Assembly (NCBI RefSeq): GCF_009617895.1
Contig: NZ_BLAW01000001.1
Span: forward strand, 3,153,001 to 3,217,000
From: Prolixibacter sp. SD074
GTDB lineage: Bacteria; Bacteroidota; Bacteroidia; Bacteroidales; Prolixibacteraceae
DNA: 64,000 nt
Direction of reading: 5' to 3'
The position numbers and the translations under genes are program-made. The notes beneath the pieces are model-generated. The model was not told the DNA's origin. It ran no database searches and saw only the letters and a list, made by a program, of their open reading frames with translations. Below, piece after piece: positions 45,870 to 54,501 of the stretch (positions are counted from its first letter, which is position 1; every line of letters starts with the position of its first letter).

Positions 45870-48455
45870 TTACTCTACTTTCAGTTGCCCATCCTTGCTG
45901 AACCAGGTTCCGTCAAGGGTGATTCCTTCAATGTGGACATTGTATGTCGACTTTAAATTACTTGTCTTAAAGTTGAGATGTGCTTCCCCTTTTTCGTTGG
46001 TAAAAACAACGGGTGCCCACAGCAATGTTGTTTCCAGGTTGTACTTGGATTTTCCTATTGGTTGAGGTGAAAATTTTCTTGACACCCGGAACCCGTTGTC
46101 ATACTCCGGGCCTTTATCTTTCTCCGGTCCGATGCGTTTTCCCTTCTTTGTGGTGATTTCAATGACACCCACCGAGTTTAAACCAGTGTACTTAGCCATA
46201 TCCGAGAGTTTTGTGGAAACATGGATATCTTCGACACTCATTGGTGGGATAGCACTTAACGTAGAAGCAGATGTTCCCAGTTGCTGTCCATCGATCACGA
46301 TTAACGCACCTCCCTGGTTCAACAGGCTGTTATGCGAACCTTTGAAGACAATCCTTTCTCCCATCAAATCGAAGGGTTTAATCATGTTGATGATATCGAG
46401 CAGGTTAGTAGATTGATCGAGATATGCTCTCCAAAAGTCGTCTTTTCTTTTATTGTTAAGAGCATCCAATTTTTTGTCGGGAACAGAAGCAAACAAATCC
46501 GGATTTGTTTCAAAATAAGCTGTCTGAAGGAGGTTCATTTCAGTTTTCCATGGATCGTATTTCGGTTTGCTGCAGATATAGTCGGCCACCTTTTCGGCAA
46601 AGCTTTTGTCCAGCTTGACGGTGAGATTCTTCTTGCCTGAATCATCAGTAGCGTTAATGGTCAGATTGTTCGGGTTGGACAGTAGCGGAGAGTCAATGGT
46701 AAAATGTCCGTTTTCATCGCTGGCGGTGGTAAATACCTGCATGCTGGTATTGACAACATTGACTTTGGCCTTCGCCACGGGTTGATCTTTATGGTCGAAA
46801 ACCATTCCGGAAATACCGATATTCAATTCAGCGGGTGTTTCAGAAGCAGAGTCCTTAAATGAGCGAACTACATCCCAATTGAAATTTTGCAGATGGTTGG
46901 CCATCAGGTAAAATTTAAAACGGGCGGCATTTTTCTCCGATTCAGGATTTGGCAGGGGGATGGGCAACGAAGTTCCGCAGTTTAGAAGAGATATGCCGCA
47001 TGCTTCATGAATATTGGCGTGCGTGTCCGTTACGGAGACGGCGATTTCGCCTTTGACCGGATTTCCGTTTTCGTCGGTTAATTTGACATGAATTTTCCCA
47101 TCCTGGTCGGTTCCCAGTGATCCGGAAAATTCAGCATTTACTTTTACTGATTTACCTTTGTTGATGTTGACCAATCTCTGCCCCCGTAAATTCCCCGCTT
47201 CGTCAAAAACGGACAGCAACGTAACCCCCTGGCGGAAAATGTTCAGGTTAACCGGAATCCTTCCGGCAGCTCCAATTTTGAATTCAGAGGCCCAGGCCAT
47301 GTCACCATGGTCCACAGCCAGCATGGAGTATGTATTTTTTTCGCTGCCTGTTGGTCTTTTAATTGTTACCCATAGTGTATCAGCATTGTTTTGGCTTGCG
47401 GTAATAGAAACGGCCTTTGGATCGGGTTGCGGTAACGAAAATTCCTGGCCTTTACTGGGTTCACTGGTAACCACGAGTTTCAATTGGTTGTCATTCCGGG
47501 AAACGAGACTAAAAATACCTAACCCGGGAGCGACGGTCCCTGCTTTTGCTAATAGTTTGCCGCTATGATCGACTACATTGCCGCTTACATCAGTTGGGTT
47601 GCCAAAGGCATCGGAAGCACGTAATGCCACCATTTGAGCCGATGCAGGTACCAGGTTTCCTCCTTCCGGGAAAAAGTGAATGGTGAGCTGGTCGTTCGCG
47701 AGCGGAACATGGTTACTGAAATGATAATCCTCTTTGTTCTCGTTGAACTCAACATCCACCATTAATGGTGTTTCAAGCTGATTTTTGGGAGCGTTAAAAG
47801 AGACAAGAGCACTTCCGTTCTTTTCCGTTTTTACTTTTCCGGAAGCAAGGGTATTATCGCCAGTATGGGCAGAGTACTTTATTTTCACATTCGCTTCAGG
47901 TTTTTGGCGGAGGTCCGAAATAAGAAGTTTGGCGGTTACATTCTCTCCGGGCTGATAGAAAGGCTTGTCGAAAACCATGTCGTAGTGCAGGTTTTGTTGT
48001 TCTGGCCGCTTGATGATGATGCGCTTGTGGAAGATCTGGCTTACCGGCCTGTAAGTCATTTCCGGAGTGTAGGCAATCAGGTAGTAATTTCCTTGCACTA
48101 CGGCTTCCGGAAGTTTGAAATCGCCATTGGTAATGCCATTCTGAAGTTTGAACCGATCGCTCTTGATTTCATCTCCTTTATCGCTAATTAACCGGACATC
48201 CAGTTCCAGGCTTTTCAGTGATGGGAGATGTGTCAGTACGTCGGTAACATAGCCTTTGAACCACAGGTCTTCACCCGGGCGGTATAGCGATTTATCAGTT
48301 GAAACGTACACTTCCTGGTTAACCGTTTGCAGCCGGTAATTTTTTAAATGATTGGTAAGCTGATCAATTAAGTGAGGTTTCTCTGTTTCCTGGGCATGCA
48401 GCCATCCGGCAAAGAGAAAAAAAACTGACAGAATAAGACGGATAATTGATTTCAT
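45870..48455 (-). CDS. MG2-type surface protein with C-terminal TonB plug-like domain
   Basis: 861 residues. Signal peptide (MKSIIRLILSVFFLFAGWLH, cleavage after AQ). Then macroglobulin-like beta domains (VYVSTDKSLYRPGEDLWFKG; PFYQPGENVTAKLLI), a carboxypeptidase-regulatory-like domain near 520-600, and a C-terminal segment resembling a TonB-receptor plug (GSHNSLLNQGGALIVIDGQQ; VEDIHVSTKLSDMAKYTG; GVIEITTKKG) without any barrel. Last gene of the sigma/FecR operon, 10 bp after the previous gene. Role unknown; likely periplasmic or surface-exposed. Confidence 0.82.
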   Translation of the reverse strand: MKSIIRLILSVFFLFAGWLHAQETEKPHLIDQLTNHLKNYRLQTVNQEVYVSTDKSLYRPGEDLWFKGYVTDVLTHLPSLKSLELDVRLISDKGDEIKSDRFKLQNGITNGDFKLPEAVVQGNYYLIAYTPEMTYRPVSQIFHKRIIIKRPEQQNLHYDMVFDKPFYQPGENVTAKLLISDLRQKPEANVKIKYSAHTGDNTLASGKVKTEKNGSALVSFNAPKNQLETPLMVDVEFNENKEDYHFSNHVPLANDQLTIHFFPEGGNLVPASAQMVALRASDAFGNPTDVSGNVVDHSGKLLAKAGTVAPGLGIFSLVSRNDNQLKLVVTSEPSKGQEFSLPQPDPKAVSITASQNNADTLWVTIKRPTGSEKNTYSMLAVDHGDMAWASEFKIGAAGRIPVNLNIFRQGVTLLSVFDEAGNLRGQRLVNINKGKSVKVNAEFSGSLGTDQDGKIHVKLTDENGNPVKGEIAVSVTDTHANIHEACGISLLNCGTSLPIPLPNPESEKNAARFKFYLMANHLQNFNWDVVRSFKDSASETPAELNIGISGMVFDHKDQPVAKAKVNVVNTSMQVFTTASDENGHFTIDSPLLSNPNNLTINATDDSGKKNLTVKLDKSFAEKVADYICSKPKYDPWKTEMNLLQTAYFETNPDLFASVPDKKLDALNNKRKDDFWRAYLDQSTNLLDIINMIKPFDLMGERIVFKGSHNSLLNQGGALIVIDGQQLGTSASTLSAIPPMSVEDIHVSTKLSDMAKYTGLNSVGVIEITTKKGKRIGPEKDKGPEYDNGFRVSRKFSPQPIGKSKYNLETTLLWAPVVFTNEKGEAHLNFKTSNLKSTYNVHIEGITLDGTWFSKDGQLKVE

Positions 48456-48465
48456 AGCTGTGGTG

Positions 48466-49959
48466 TTATTGTTGATTTTTATTTCCTGAAGGATTAACAT
48501 TTTGCTTCAGTGCATTACGCAGATCTTCATCGGGTTTTATCACGTTATAGTTTTCCCAAAATTGTGGGTCATAATTACCAATGAAGTCGGTAAAAATATC
48601 GTTCGACCGAAAAATCCCCGATGGTCCGAATCGTGCCCTTCGCGGGAAGCGGTACTGCTGCGTGACCACCATATCGGAAATGCTGCTGAATATGGAACGC
48701 CTGTGATTTAATTTGTTGCGTACCCTGAACTGAACATCGGTTCGGGCCATGTAGAAACTCCATTTTCCGTTTAGTTTCCGGTAGGTGATTCTGTATTCGG
48801 CCCTGATAGGCTGTGTTTTTATGCCGTGAGGTTGTTTTTTAATGAACGATTCGCCCAGAATTTTTAAACTCTTATTGTCTAACGAAAAGTCAGCCATAAT
48901 CAAGGCGTACGATTCCGCATCGATGAGGAAGTAGCCGTTAAAACAGGGATAATCCACTTTCTCTTTTCGCGCAAAGCGGATAACCCAGGCTACCCGGCCG
49001 TTATATACAATCGGTTGTTCGAACTTGTAGCGATAAATCTGTTCGTATTGTGGGTCGAGAAAACTTTCCAGGTTTTTCACTACATCGAGTTTGGTAATGT
49101 AATAGGGGCCACCTTGAATTTTCAACTTGACATCTTTGTACAAACTGTTAAATTCACTTTTCCGGCCTTTGACAAACCGCACTTTATCACTTCCAACCCC
49201 TCTGTAAGGGCTTTTCAACATCTCCATCACGGCTTCCCACATGCCCATATACTCGCCGTCCTGTTTGACTGTTTCGCGATAGAAAGTAGTCATCAACTGG
49301 GGAGTAAGCGTGTAGTTATCTGTAATATGAGCTCTGAACCGGGCAATAATTTCTTCCGGTCCTACCGGTTTTATCCTTACTTCACGCAAGTGGTATGAGA
49401 CCGGTTTGAGGTCGATTTGACTTACATTTTTCAGGCTATCCGGTGCAATGTGGAACTCTACATAGCCCAGACAACTGATGAGAATATTATGGTCGAGCAA
49501 TCTTTGCGGGATAACCAAATCGAAGCGGCCGTCGGAGTTGGTAATGGTACCGATGCTCTGCCCTTCGATGGATACGGAGGCGTAGGGTACCGGATCGTGG
49601 CTTTTACGATTGATTACTTGTGCGGAAACACGCAGCGGTTCTCTTTCAATGGGTTTGATAATAATCTGGTTGTCGATAACCTCGAATTGATAGTGGCGGC
49701 CCGGAAGAAGCTTACGTAAAACATCCTTCAGCGGCATTTTCTTGGCGTAGCACGAATGGAGGCCTGTTGGCAGAATTTGTGGGTTGTACGAAAAATAGAG
49801 ATCGTTTTCGATTACCAACCGGTCAATGATATTTTCGACAGATGAGCTGTCGACGGAAATCGTGATAGGACGTTGCAGTACGGAAAGAGCTTCCTGGGCA
49901 TATACTCCGGGCACAAAAAGGCATAAAAGCCACAACAGAATTCCGTACTTTTTAAACAT
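48466..49959 (-). CDS. STN and carboxypeptidase-regulatory-like domain protein
   Basis: 497 residues. Signal peptide (LLWLLCLFVPGVYAQ), STN (secretin/TonB short N-terminal) domain about 30-100, carboxypeptidase D regulatory-like domain about 110-190 (VPYASVSIEGQSIGTITNSD), then a region (about 200-490) like other Bacteroidota proteins that carry this domain without a receptor. STN domains in TonB receptors touch FecR-type anti-sigma factors, and here one sits in a FecR operon but not in a receptor. Gap to the protease gene is 4 bp. Confidence 0.82.
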   Translation of the reverse strand: MFKKYGILLWLLCLFVPGVYAQEALSVLQRPITISVDSSSVENIIDRLVIENDLYFSYNPQILPTGLHSCYAKKMPLKDVLRKLLPGRHYQFEVIDNQIIIKPIEREPLRVSAQVINRKSHDPVPYASVSIEGQSIGTITNSDGRFDLVIPQRLLDHNILISCLGYVEFHIAPDSLKNVSQIDLKPVSYHLREVRIKPVGPEEIIARFRAHITDNYTLTPQLMTTFYRETVKQDGEYMGMWEAVMEMLKSPYRGVGSDKVRFVKGRKSEFNSLYKDVKLKIQGGPYYITKLDVVKNLESFLDPQYEQIYRYKFEQPIVYNGRVAWVIRFARKEKVDYPCFNGYFLIDAESYALIMADFSLDNKSLKILGESFIKKQPHGIKTQPIRAEYRITYRKLNGKWSFYMARTDVQFRVRNKLNHRRSIFSSISDMVVTQQYRFPRRARFGPSGIFRSNDIFTDFIGNYDPQFWENYNVIKPDEDLRNALKQNVNPSGNKNQQ

Positions 49960-49963
49960 AGGT

Positions 49964-51523
49964 CTAGAAAACTTTTTGCAGGCGAAAATCGGCCGTTACC
50001 AATTGTCCGTTTCGTTTTACCTGCATTTTTATGTTTCGGTCCTCCCGGCTCATCAGGAGCTGGTTGATCTCGCTTAGCGTAATGTCTTTAGCAGACGTGT
50101 GGTTTATGTACACGATTACATCATCCGGCAATAATCCGGCCAAGTCGCCGGGCGAACCCTCCTGCACATTAATAATCTTATAATAGGGCAAGCCAGGCAT
50201 CGGATTCACAATATCGATTCCGCTCATGTTGTAATGGAACGGTTCATGAATTTTACGTCCCGGCTGCAACAGCATTCGTTGATTGGAATAGTCGATAACA
50301 ACAATAAAACGCCGCAGAATTTCACCCCCTACACTTCCGTTTCGTTCTTTTCCGAGCGTTCCTCCAATGTGGCTGGTATCTGGGAACGAAGCTATCGGCC
50401 CGGCAAATTCTATTTTGCCAATCCGGATAGCCTGTATCCGGCCTTTCTTTCCGTAAAGGTTACCTGCCATTCCTCGTCCCAGGAAAGTATCGATACTGTT
50501 TCCTGGCGGCTGAAGCCGGTTGTCAGAAACCGGAGATAACCAGACTGCATTGCTGAACCCTAAATCGACCATTAGTTTTACCGGAACGATTTCATTATTT
50601 TCTATGGTTACAGTGGCTTTCATCAGCGGTTTTGAGGCGGTGAGCCCGAGACTGACCGTTTCCGATTTTCGCAAAGCCCGTTTCATGTTGAACCGCTCCG
50701 GTTGATAAAGGTAAATTATCTTGCGTGCATAATCGATTTTTATGACATAATCTTTAAACAGGTTAAACCCAATTAAACCGTGAACAGGGATGCCAATCAG
50801 CGGTGACATCCTCAAATTCGGGTTGTCCAATACATGAACGGTTTGATTATAACCTGTCAGTCCGGCAAGTTCGATTTTATTATTAAACGAAGTGTAGGCA
50901 TTGACTTCTTTCAGTTCTCCCAGGCCGGTAAGTTTTAGTGGCTGCAGGAATTTCAGGTTGAGTCGATTGGTGTCGGGAAGTTCGGTGATGGTAGGAACTT
51001 TCACACCGGTGTCAAGAATGAAATTCAGGTTCTGCGAATTATTAATCCGGACAGGAATGATGATGAGGTTACTGGCGTCGATGAATGGGATGGCAACGAA
51101 TTTCCGTTTGGGGCGGTTGAAGAGAAACGATCGGTGGGACGATTTTCCGGCTGATTCCGTTCGAAATTGGCTGTTCAGGTTATTGTTAAACAGATCGTGG
51201 ACTATGAGATGCCTGTTCGATACCATGAAGTCAAGCCGGTAACGATTCAGTAATTCCTTTAGCACATCTCCCGCCGCTTCGTTCTCGCACCGAAAACTGA
51301 CCAGCTCATTTGCATCTGCATTGGCATTGTAGGTTAATTGCAACCCGAGGATATCACTTACGTGATGAATAATGTCAATGAGCGGTTCCTCCTTTGCCTG
51401 GAGAGAAATTTCTTTTTGCAGGATCGGTTCCTGTGCTTTTATATGCGGGCAGGGAAGTGTTAAAAGGAAAATTACCACCAGGTTGAATACGATAATGATA
51501 CGTTTTCCTTTAAGCCGTTTCAA
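49964..51523 (-). CDS. STN - retropepsin-like aspartyl protease - PDZ protein
   Basis: 519 residues. N-terminal membrane or signal helix (about 9-25), STN-like domain (about 35-110), then two retropepsin-like lobes with DTG at 171-173 (FILDTGVKVPTI) and DLG at 320-322 (LMVDLGFSNAVWL), and a C-terminal PDZ domain (about 440-519). The second catalytic motif is DLG, which deviates from DTG/DSG. It is probably a periplasmic protease coupled to the FecR system; this is inference. Confidence 0.83.
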   Translation of the reverse strand: MKRLKGKRIIIVFNLVVIFLLTLPCPHIKAQEPILQKEISLQAKEEPLIDIIHHVSDILGLQLTYNANADANELVSFRCENEAAGDVLKELLNRYRLDFMVSNRHLIVHDLFNNNLNSQFRTESAGKSSHRSFLFNRPKRKFVAIPFIDASNLIIIPVRINNSQNLNFILDTGVKVPTITELPDTNRLNLKFLQPLKLTGLGELKEVNAYTSFNNKIELAGLTGYNQTVHVLDNPNLRMSPLIGIPVHGLIGFNLFKDYVIKIDYARKIIYLYQPERFNMKRALRKSETVSLGLTASKPLMKATVTIENNEIVPVKLMVDLGFSNAVWLSPVSDNRLQPPGNSIDTFLGRGMAGNLYGKKGRIQAIRIGKIEFAGPIASFPDTSHIGGTLGKERNGSVGGEILRRFIVVIDYSNQRMLLQPGRKIHEPFHYNMSGIDIVNPMPGLPYYKIINVQEGSPGDLAGLLPDDVIVYINHTSAKDITLSEINQLLMSREDRNIKMQVKRNGQLVTADFRLQKVF

Positions 51524-51545
51524 ATCGCCGCCCCCTTTCCTGTGA

Positions 51546-52556
51546 TTATTTTTTCATGGCAAACACAATACCATCGTCGGTTTTCGATACCTTCAGGTTC
51601 AGGGTCCGGCCAATTACATCGATAATGAAATCAAGATTCTGTGTTTCAAAATCAGCGGTATATCGCAGCGTGTCGATATAGGCATCGGCGCCTTCTACTT
51701 TTACATGGTAAGTATTTTCGAGTACGCTGAAAACATCGGAAAGCGGTGTGTTTTTGAACTTGATTTCTTTGTTCATCCACGACAGATAATTCGGAGCTAC
51801 ACCTAATTCGCGGGAAGTCGAACCATCGCTTAAATTCACCCAGCCGCGTTGTCCGGCAGGCAAAATCTCTTCTGTTTGCTTCCCTTCCGTTTTACGCGTC
51901 GAAACCAGACGGACGGTACCGGTACGCACATTCACCTCGACTTTCTCCTTGCCGGGATAGGCCGAAACATTGAAAGATGTGCCCAATACTTCGATTTGCG
52001 CACCTTCCGTTTCGATGATAAATGGATGTATCGGGTCGTGATGGACATCGAAAAATGCTTCACCAACCAGTTTTACGGTTCTTTTCTGTCCCGAAAAACG
52101 CTTCGGATATTCGATACGGGAATTGGCATTCATACTAACAATGGTTCCGTCGGGTAAAGTAACTTGTTTGATAACGGCGGGCTGCATCACGGTTTGTTGA
52201 ACGGCCCATTGTGCTTCGATTGATTTTTCAGGTCGGGTGAGCCAATAACCGGTAATGCCAAGTGCGACCAGTGCGATTACGGCAGCGGCATATTGCATGA
52301 TGCGCCGGAACAAGTGTCGGGTTGGCCGTTGTACTGGTTGAGGTGTCTCATCGAGTTGTTTATTTAGTTGCGCCCATGCCTTCTCCGGGTTAGCAGCCGA
52401 ATGGCTGAAAACCGCACCGCTCAGCTCCCAGGCGTCACGCATCTCCCGCATCTCAGAGGTTTCCTCTCCCGAAAACGTCTCCGTACCTCTTTCGCCGTTC
52501 AGGAAAGCAGTCCACTCTTCCGGCGTCAGTTTCGATATGTTCTTCTCGCTTTTCAT
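51546..52556 (-). CDS. FecR family anti-sigma factor
   Basis: 336 residues. Cytoplasmic N-terminus (about 1-85) that should bind the sigma factor, one membrane helix (about 88-106), periplasmic FecR domain (about 130-225, TLPDGTIVSMNANSRIEYPK) and C-terminal DUF4974/STN-like domain (about 265-335, FKNTPLSDVFSVLENTYHVK). It overlaps the sigma gene by 4 bp (ATGA). Confidence 0.93.
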   Translation of the reverse strand: MKSEKNISKLTPEEWTAFLNGERGTETFSGEETSEMREMRDAWELSGAVFSHSAANPEKAWAQLNKQLDETPQPVQRPTRHLFRRIMQYAAAVIALVALGITGYWLTRPEKSIEAQWAVQQTVMQPAVIKQVTLPDGTIVSMNANSRIEYPKRFSGQKRTVKLVGEAFFDVHHDPIHPFIIETEGAQIEVLGTSFNVSAYPGKEKVEVNVRTGTVRLVSTRKTEGKQTEEILPAGQRGWVNLSDGSTSRELGVAPNYLSWMNKEIKFKNTPLSDVFSVLENTYHVKVEGADAYIDTLRYTADFETQNLDFIIDVIGRTLNLKVSKTDDGIVFAMKK

Positions 52557-53224
52557 AATCTGTATGGAAGACAGTTAATCAGCTTTTTACCCTTAACGGG
52601 AATGAGTTGGTATGGTAAATTATTTTTCGGTTGGTTGATTCCTGTTTCCAGGAAGAAGAGGACCAGGTGACGATAATCCTTCAACGACGTTCTCAATTGT
52701 TTCAGCGCCAGTGTCATTTGTGTTTCAACGGTTTTCACCGAAATATTTAATTGTTCGGCAATTTCACGATACTTCAGACCTTCTTCCCGTGCCAGGCGGA
52801 AAATTTCCTGTCGTTTTTCCGGCAAAGCCGAAACCGCTGCATCAATTTTCTCTTTCAAACCTACTTCCACATAAAAATCACTGTAGTCGTATCGGTCCGA
52901 CTCCCGTTCCATCACCATATGAGCGTAACCCGACATGATTTTCCGGTGTTCGAGATAGTTGAGGCTCAGGTTGCGAACGGCCCGAAACAAATAACTGCGG
53001 AGGGAAGAGGTAATCATCAGTTCTTTTCGTTTTTGCCAGAATTTGAGAAACACATCCTGTACAACACTTTCTGAAGGCTCCATGTCGCCCAGAAAGCGAA
53101 AGGCATATGCAACCATCGGGCTATAGCACTCATAAAAGAGCGCCTCAAAAACTTGTTTATCGCCTTCGCGGATAGCCTGAAGCCGTCTGTTATCCTCGTC
53201 CTGTATCATCCTGGAATTTTGCAT
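52553..53224 (-). CDS. ECF sigma factor, FecI-like Bacteroidota type
   Basis: 223 residues. Region 2 (about 25-90; VAYAFRFLGDMEPSESVVQD, VFLKFWQKR) and region 4 (about 130-180; ALPEKRQEIFRLAREEGLKY, IAEQLNISVKTVETQM) are intact; a 40-residue tail follows. First gene of a five-gene operon with FecR. Its activating signal is unknown because there is no receptor. Confidence 0.93.
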   Translation of the reverse strand: MQNSRMIQDEDNRRLQAIREGDKQVFEALFYECYSPMVAYAFRFLGDMEPSESVVQDVFLKFWQKRKELMITSSLRSYLFRAVRNLSLNYLEHRKIMSGYAHMVMERESDRYDYSDFYVEVGLKEKIDAAVSALPEKRQEIFRLAREEGLKYREIAEQLNISVKTVETQMTLALKQLRTSLKDYRHLVLFFLETGINQPKNNLPYQLIPVKGKKLINCLPYRL

Positions 53225-53466
53225 CGCCTCCTCAGTATAATAGTATAGTGACAGTTCTCCATCAAAACACCCTTTTGTTAAGAGGCGTAATTTTAATTAA
53301 TGCATTAATTTAATGAAAAAGAGCTACAATCGACGAGCTGTCGCGAAATTATTGGACAACGTGAGATACGTTCCCATAGAAAATTCACGGTACCGGAACT
53401 TTCCGGCAATTTTTTATCTTTGATGCTTTTCGCAGAATATACCGAACTACTAATTTGACTTTTAAC

Positions 53467-53689
53467 ATGATGGAGAGAGAAAGTACCTGACGGTTTTCCC
53501 GGGCATTTTGGGTGGCTAATACCGTTGAACTGTTTGACCGGGCGGCCTACTACGGAGTTTTCCGGTTTACGTGGGCGTGCTGCCAGGTGGGACATTCTCC
53601 CGGCGATTTACGGAAAAGTGACGGCAGCCATTGATGCCCGTCGAATAAAGGGAACCTGAGTTTTTTCCGTGGAAAATATTTTTCGGACG
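53467..53689 (+). pseudogene. MFS transporter remnant
   Basis: A start MMEREST is followed by an in-frame TGA (53488-53490), and then SRAFWVANTVELFDRAAYYG, VF. The FW-x-A-N-x-x-E-L-F-x-R-x-x-Y-Y-G pattern is the first helix of POT/MFS-type transporters in Bacteroidota. Nothing recognisable of the other eleven helices remains. The rest of 53225-53740 is a gene-free stretch. Confidence 0.45.
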
Positions 53690-53702
53690 TGAATTTTTGA
53701 TC

Positions 53703-53710
53703 TATATTTG
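53703..53710 (+). promoter_or_regulatory. -7 element for tRNA-Leu
   Basis: TATATTTG, an exact TAnnTTTG match, about 31 bp before the tRNA 5' end. No clear TTG at the usual spacing. Confidence 0.5.
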
Positions 53711-53740
53711 TGCCGCGCCGGAAAAACCGGTAGTCTACTC

Positions 53741-53824
53741 GCCCGGGTGGCGGAATTGGTAGACGCGCTGGACTCAAAATCCAGTGGTAGCAATATCGTG
53801 CGGGTTCGATTCCCGCCCCGGGTA
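53741..53824 (+). tRNA. tRNA-Leu (anticodon CAA)
   Basis: Cloverleaf is visible: acceptor GCCCGGG/CCCGGGT (one G.U pair), D arm GGCGGAATTGGTAGACGC, anticodon stem CTGGA/TCCAG with loop CTCAAAA (anticodon CAA, codon UUG), a long variable arm, T arm GCGGG-TTCGATT-CCCGC and discriminator A. CCA is not encoded. The long variable arm is typical of Leu tRNAs. Confidence 0.95.
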
Positions 53825-53830
53825 CTGAAA

Positions 53831-53860
53831 CCTTCTTCCGAAAGGGAGAAGGCTTTTTTA
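53831..53860 (+). terminator. Terminator after tRNA-Leu
   Basis: CCTTCT (53831-53836) pairs with AGAAGG (53847-53852), stem extended imperfectly, followed by C and six T. Confidence 0.7.
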
Positions 53861-53876
53861 TGCCCGGAATTTCGTT

Positions 53877-54332
53877 CTAGTCCCCAAACAGTTTTTCTTC
53901 CCGGAAGGGAATGTGATGGTAACGAAGGAATTCGATGTACTCTTCCCGGAAGGATTTATGCAGGTGATGTTGCTGATGACTCTGGATGAACCGCATGGTA
54001 CTTTCGAGTTGTGAACGGCTGATGGAATAGGCGGCGAATCCCTTTTGCCAGGTAAACCCTTTACAATTGTCGAAGTGTTGTCGCAACCAGGTTTGTGAAG
54101 CTTCCTTAAGTGGTAGTACAGCTGACTCTATGGAAAGCCTTGCAGGAATGGCGAGTAACAGGTGTACATGATTTTCGGTTCCGCCAAGCGTAATTAAACG
54201 GCTTCCCCTCGATTTGGCAATTGGCGAAAGATAGGATACCATATGGGAGCGTATATCGGGTGACAGGTAACTTCGCTGGCCCATCGTCCCAAACACCACA
54301 TGCATCAAACAACTGATAAATGTATTTTCCAC
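53877..54332 (-). CDS. RAYT/IS200-like transposase with catalytic Tyr replaced
   Basis: 151 residues of the Y1 HUH transposase fold (COG1943). The HUH motif is ENHVHLLL (HVH at 55-57). In relatives the catalytic tyrosine is in a YIxNQxxHH stretch; here the matching segment is MRFIQSHQQHH, so Phe115 replaces Tyr. C-terminal REEYIEFLRYHHI is normal for the family. No second open frame or recognisable IS ends surround it. It is likely inactive or domesticated, next to tRNA-Leu. Confidence 0.85.
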   Translation of the reverse strand: MENTFISCLMHVVFGTMGQRSYLSPDIRSHMVSYLSPIAKSRGSRLITLGGTENHVHLLLAIPARLSIESAVLPLKEASQTWLRQHFDNCKGFTWQKGFAAYSISRSQLESTMRFIQSHQQHHLHKSFREEYIEFLRYHHIPFREEKLFGD

Positions 54333-54501
54333 GGAAGTTTAAATTGGTTCATCTTCAAGATACTAAATAATCTCATTTGGTGCGAGGTCAATCATTACGT
54401 TATCTCAAGTTCATGGTGAAAAATGTAATGTTATTGTTGTTTTGACTATAAGATTGATTTTTCTATCTTGCAGCGTACAAATGATTGAATACTAACTGAC
54501 T

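Noticed and set aside
53708-53989. 93-codon frame across tRNA-Leu
   Set aside because: It translates the tRNA and its terminator; not a protein gene.
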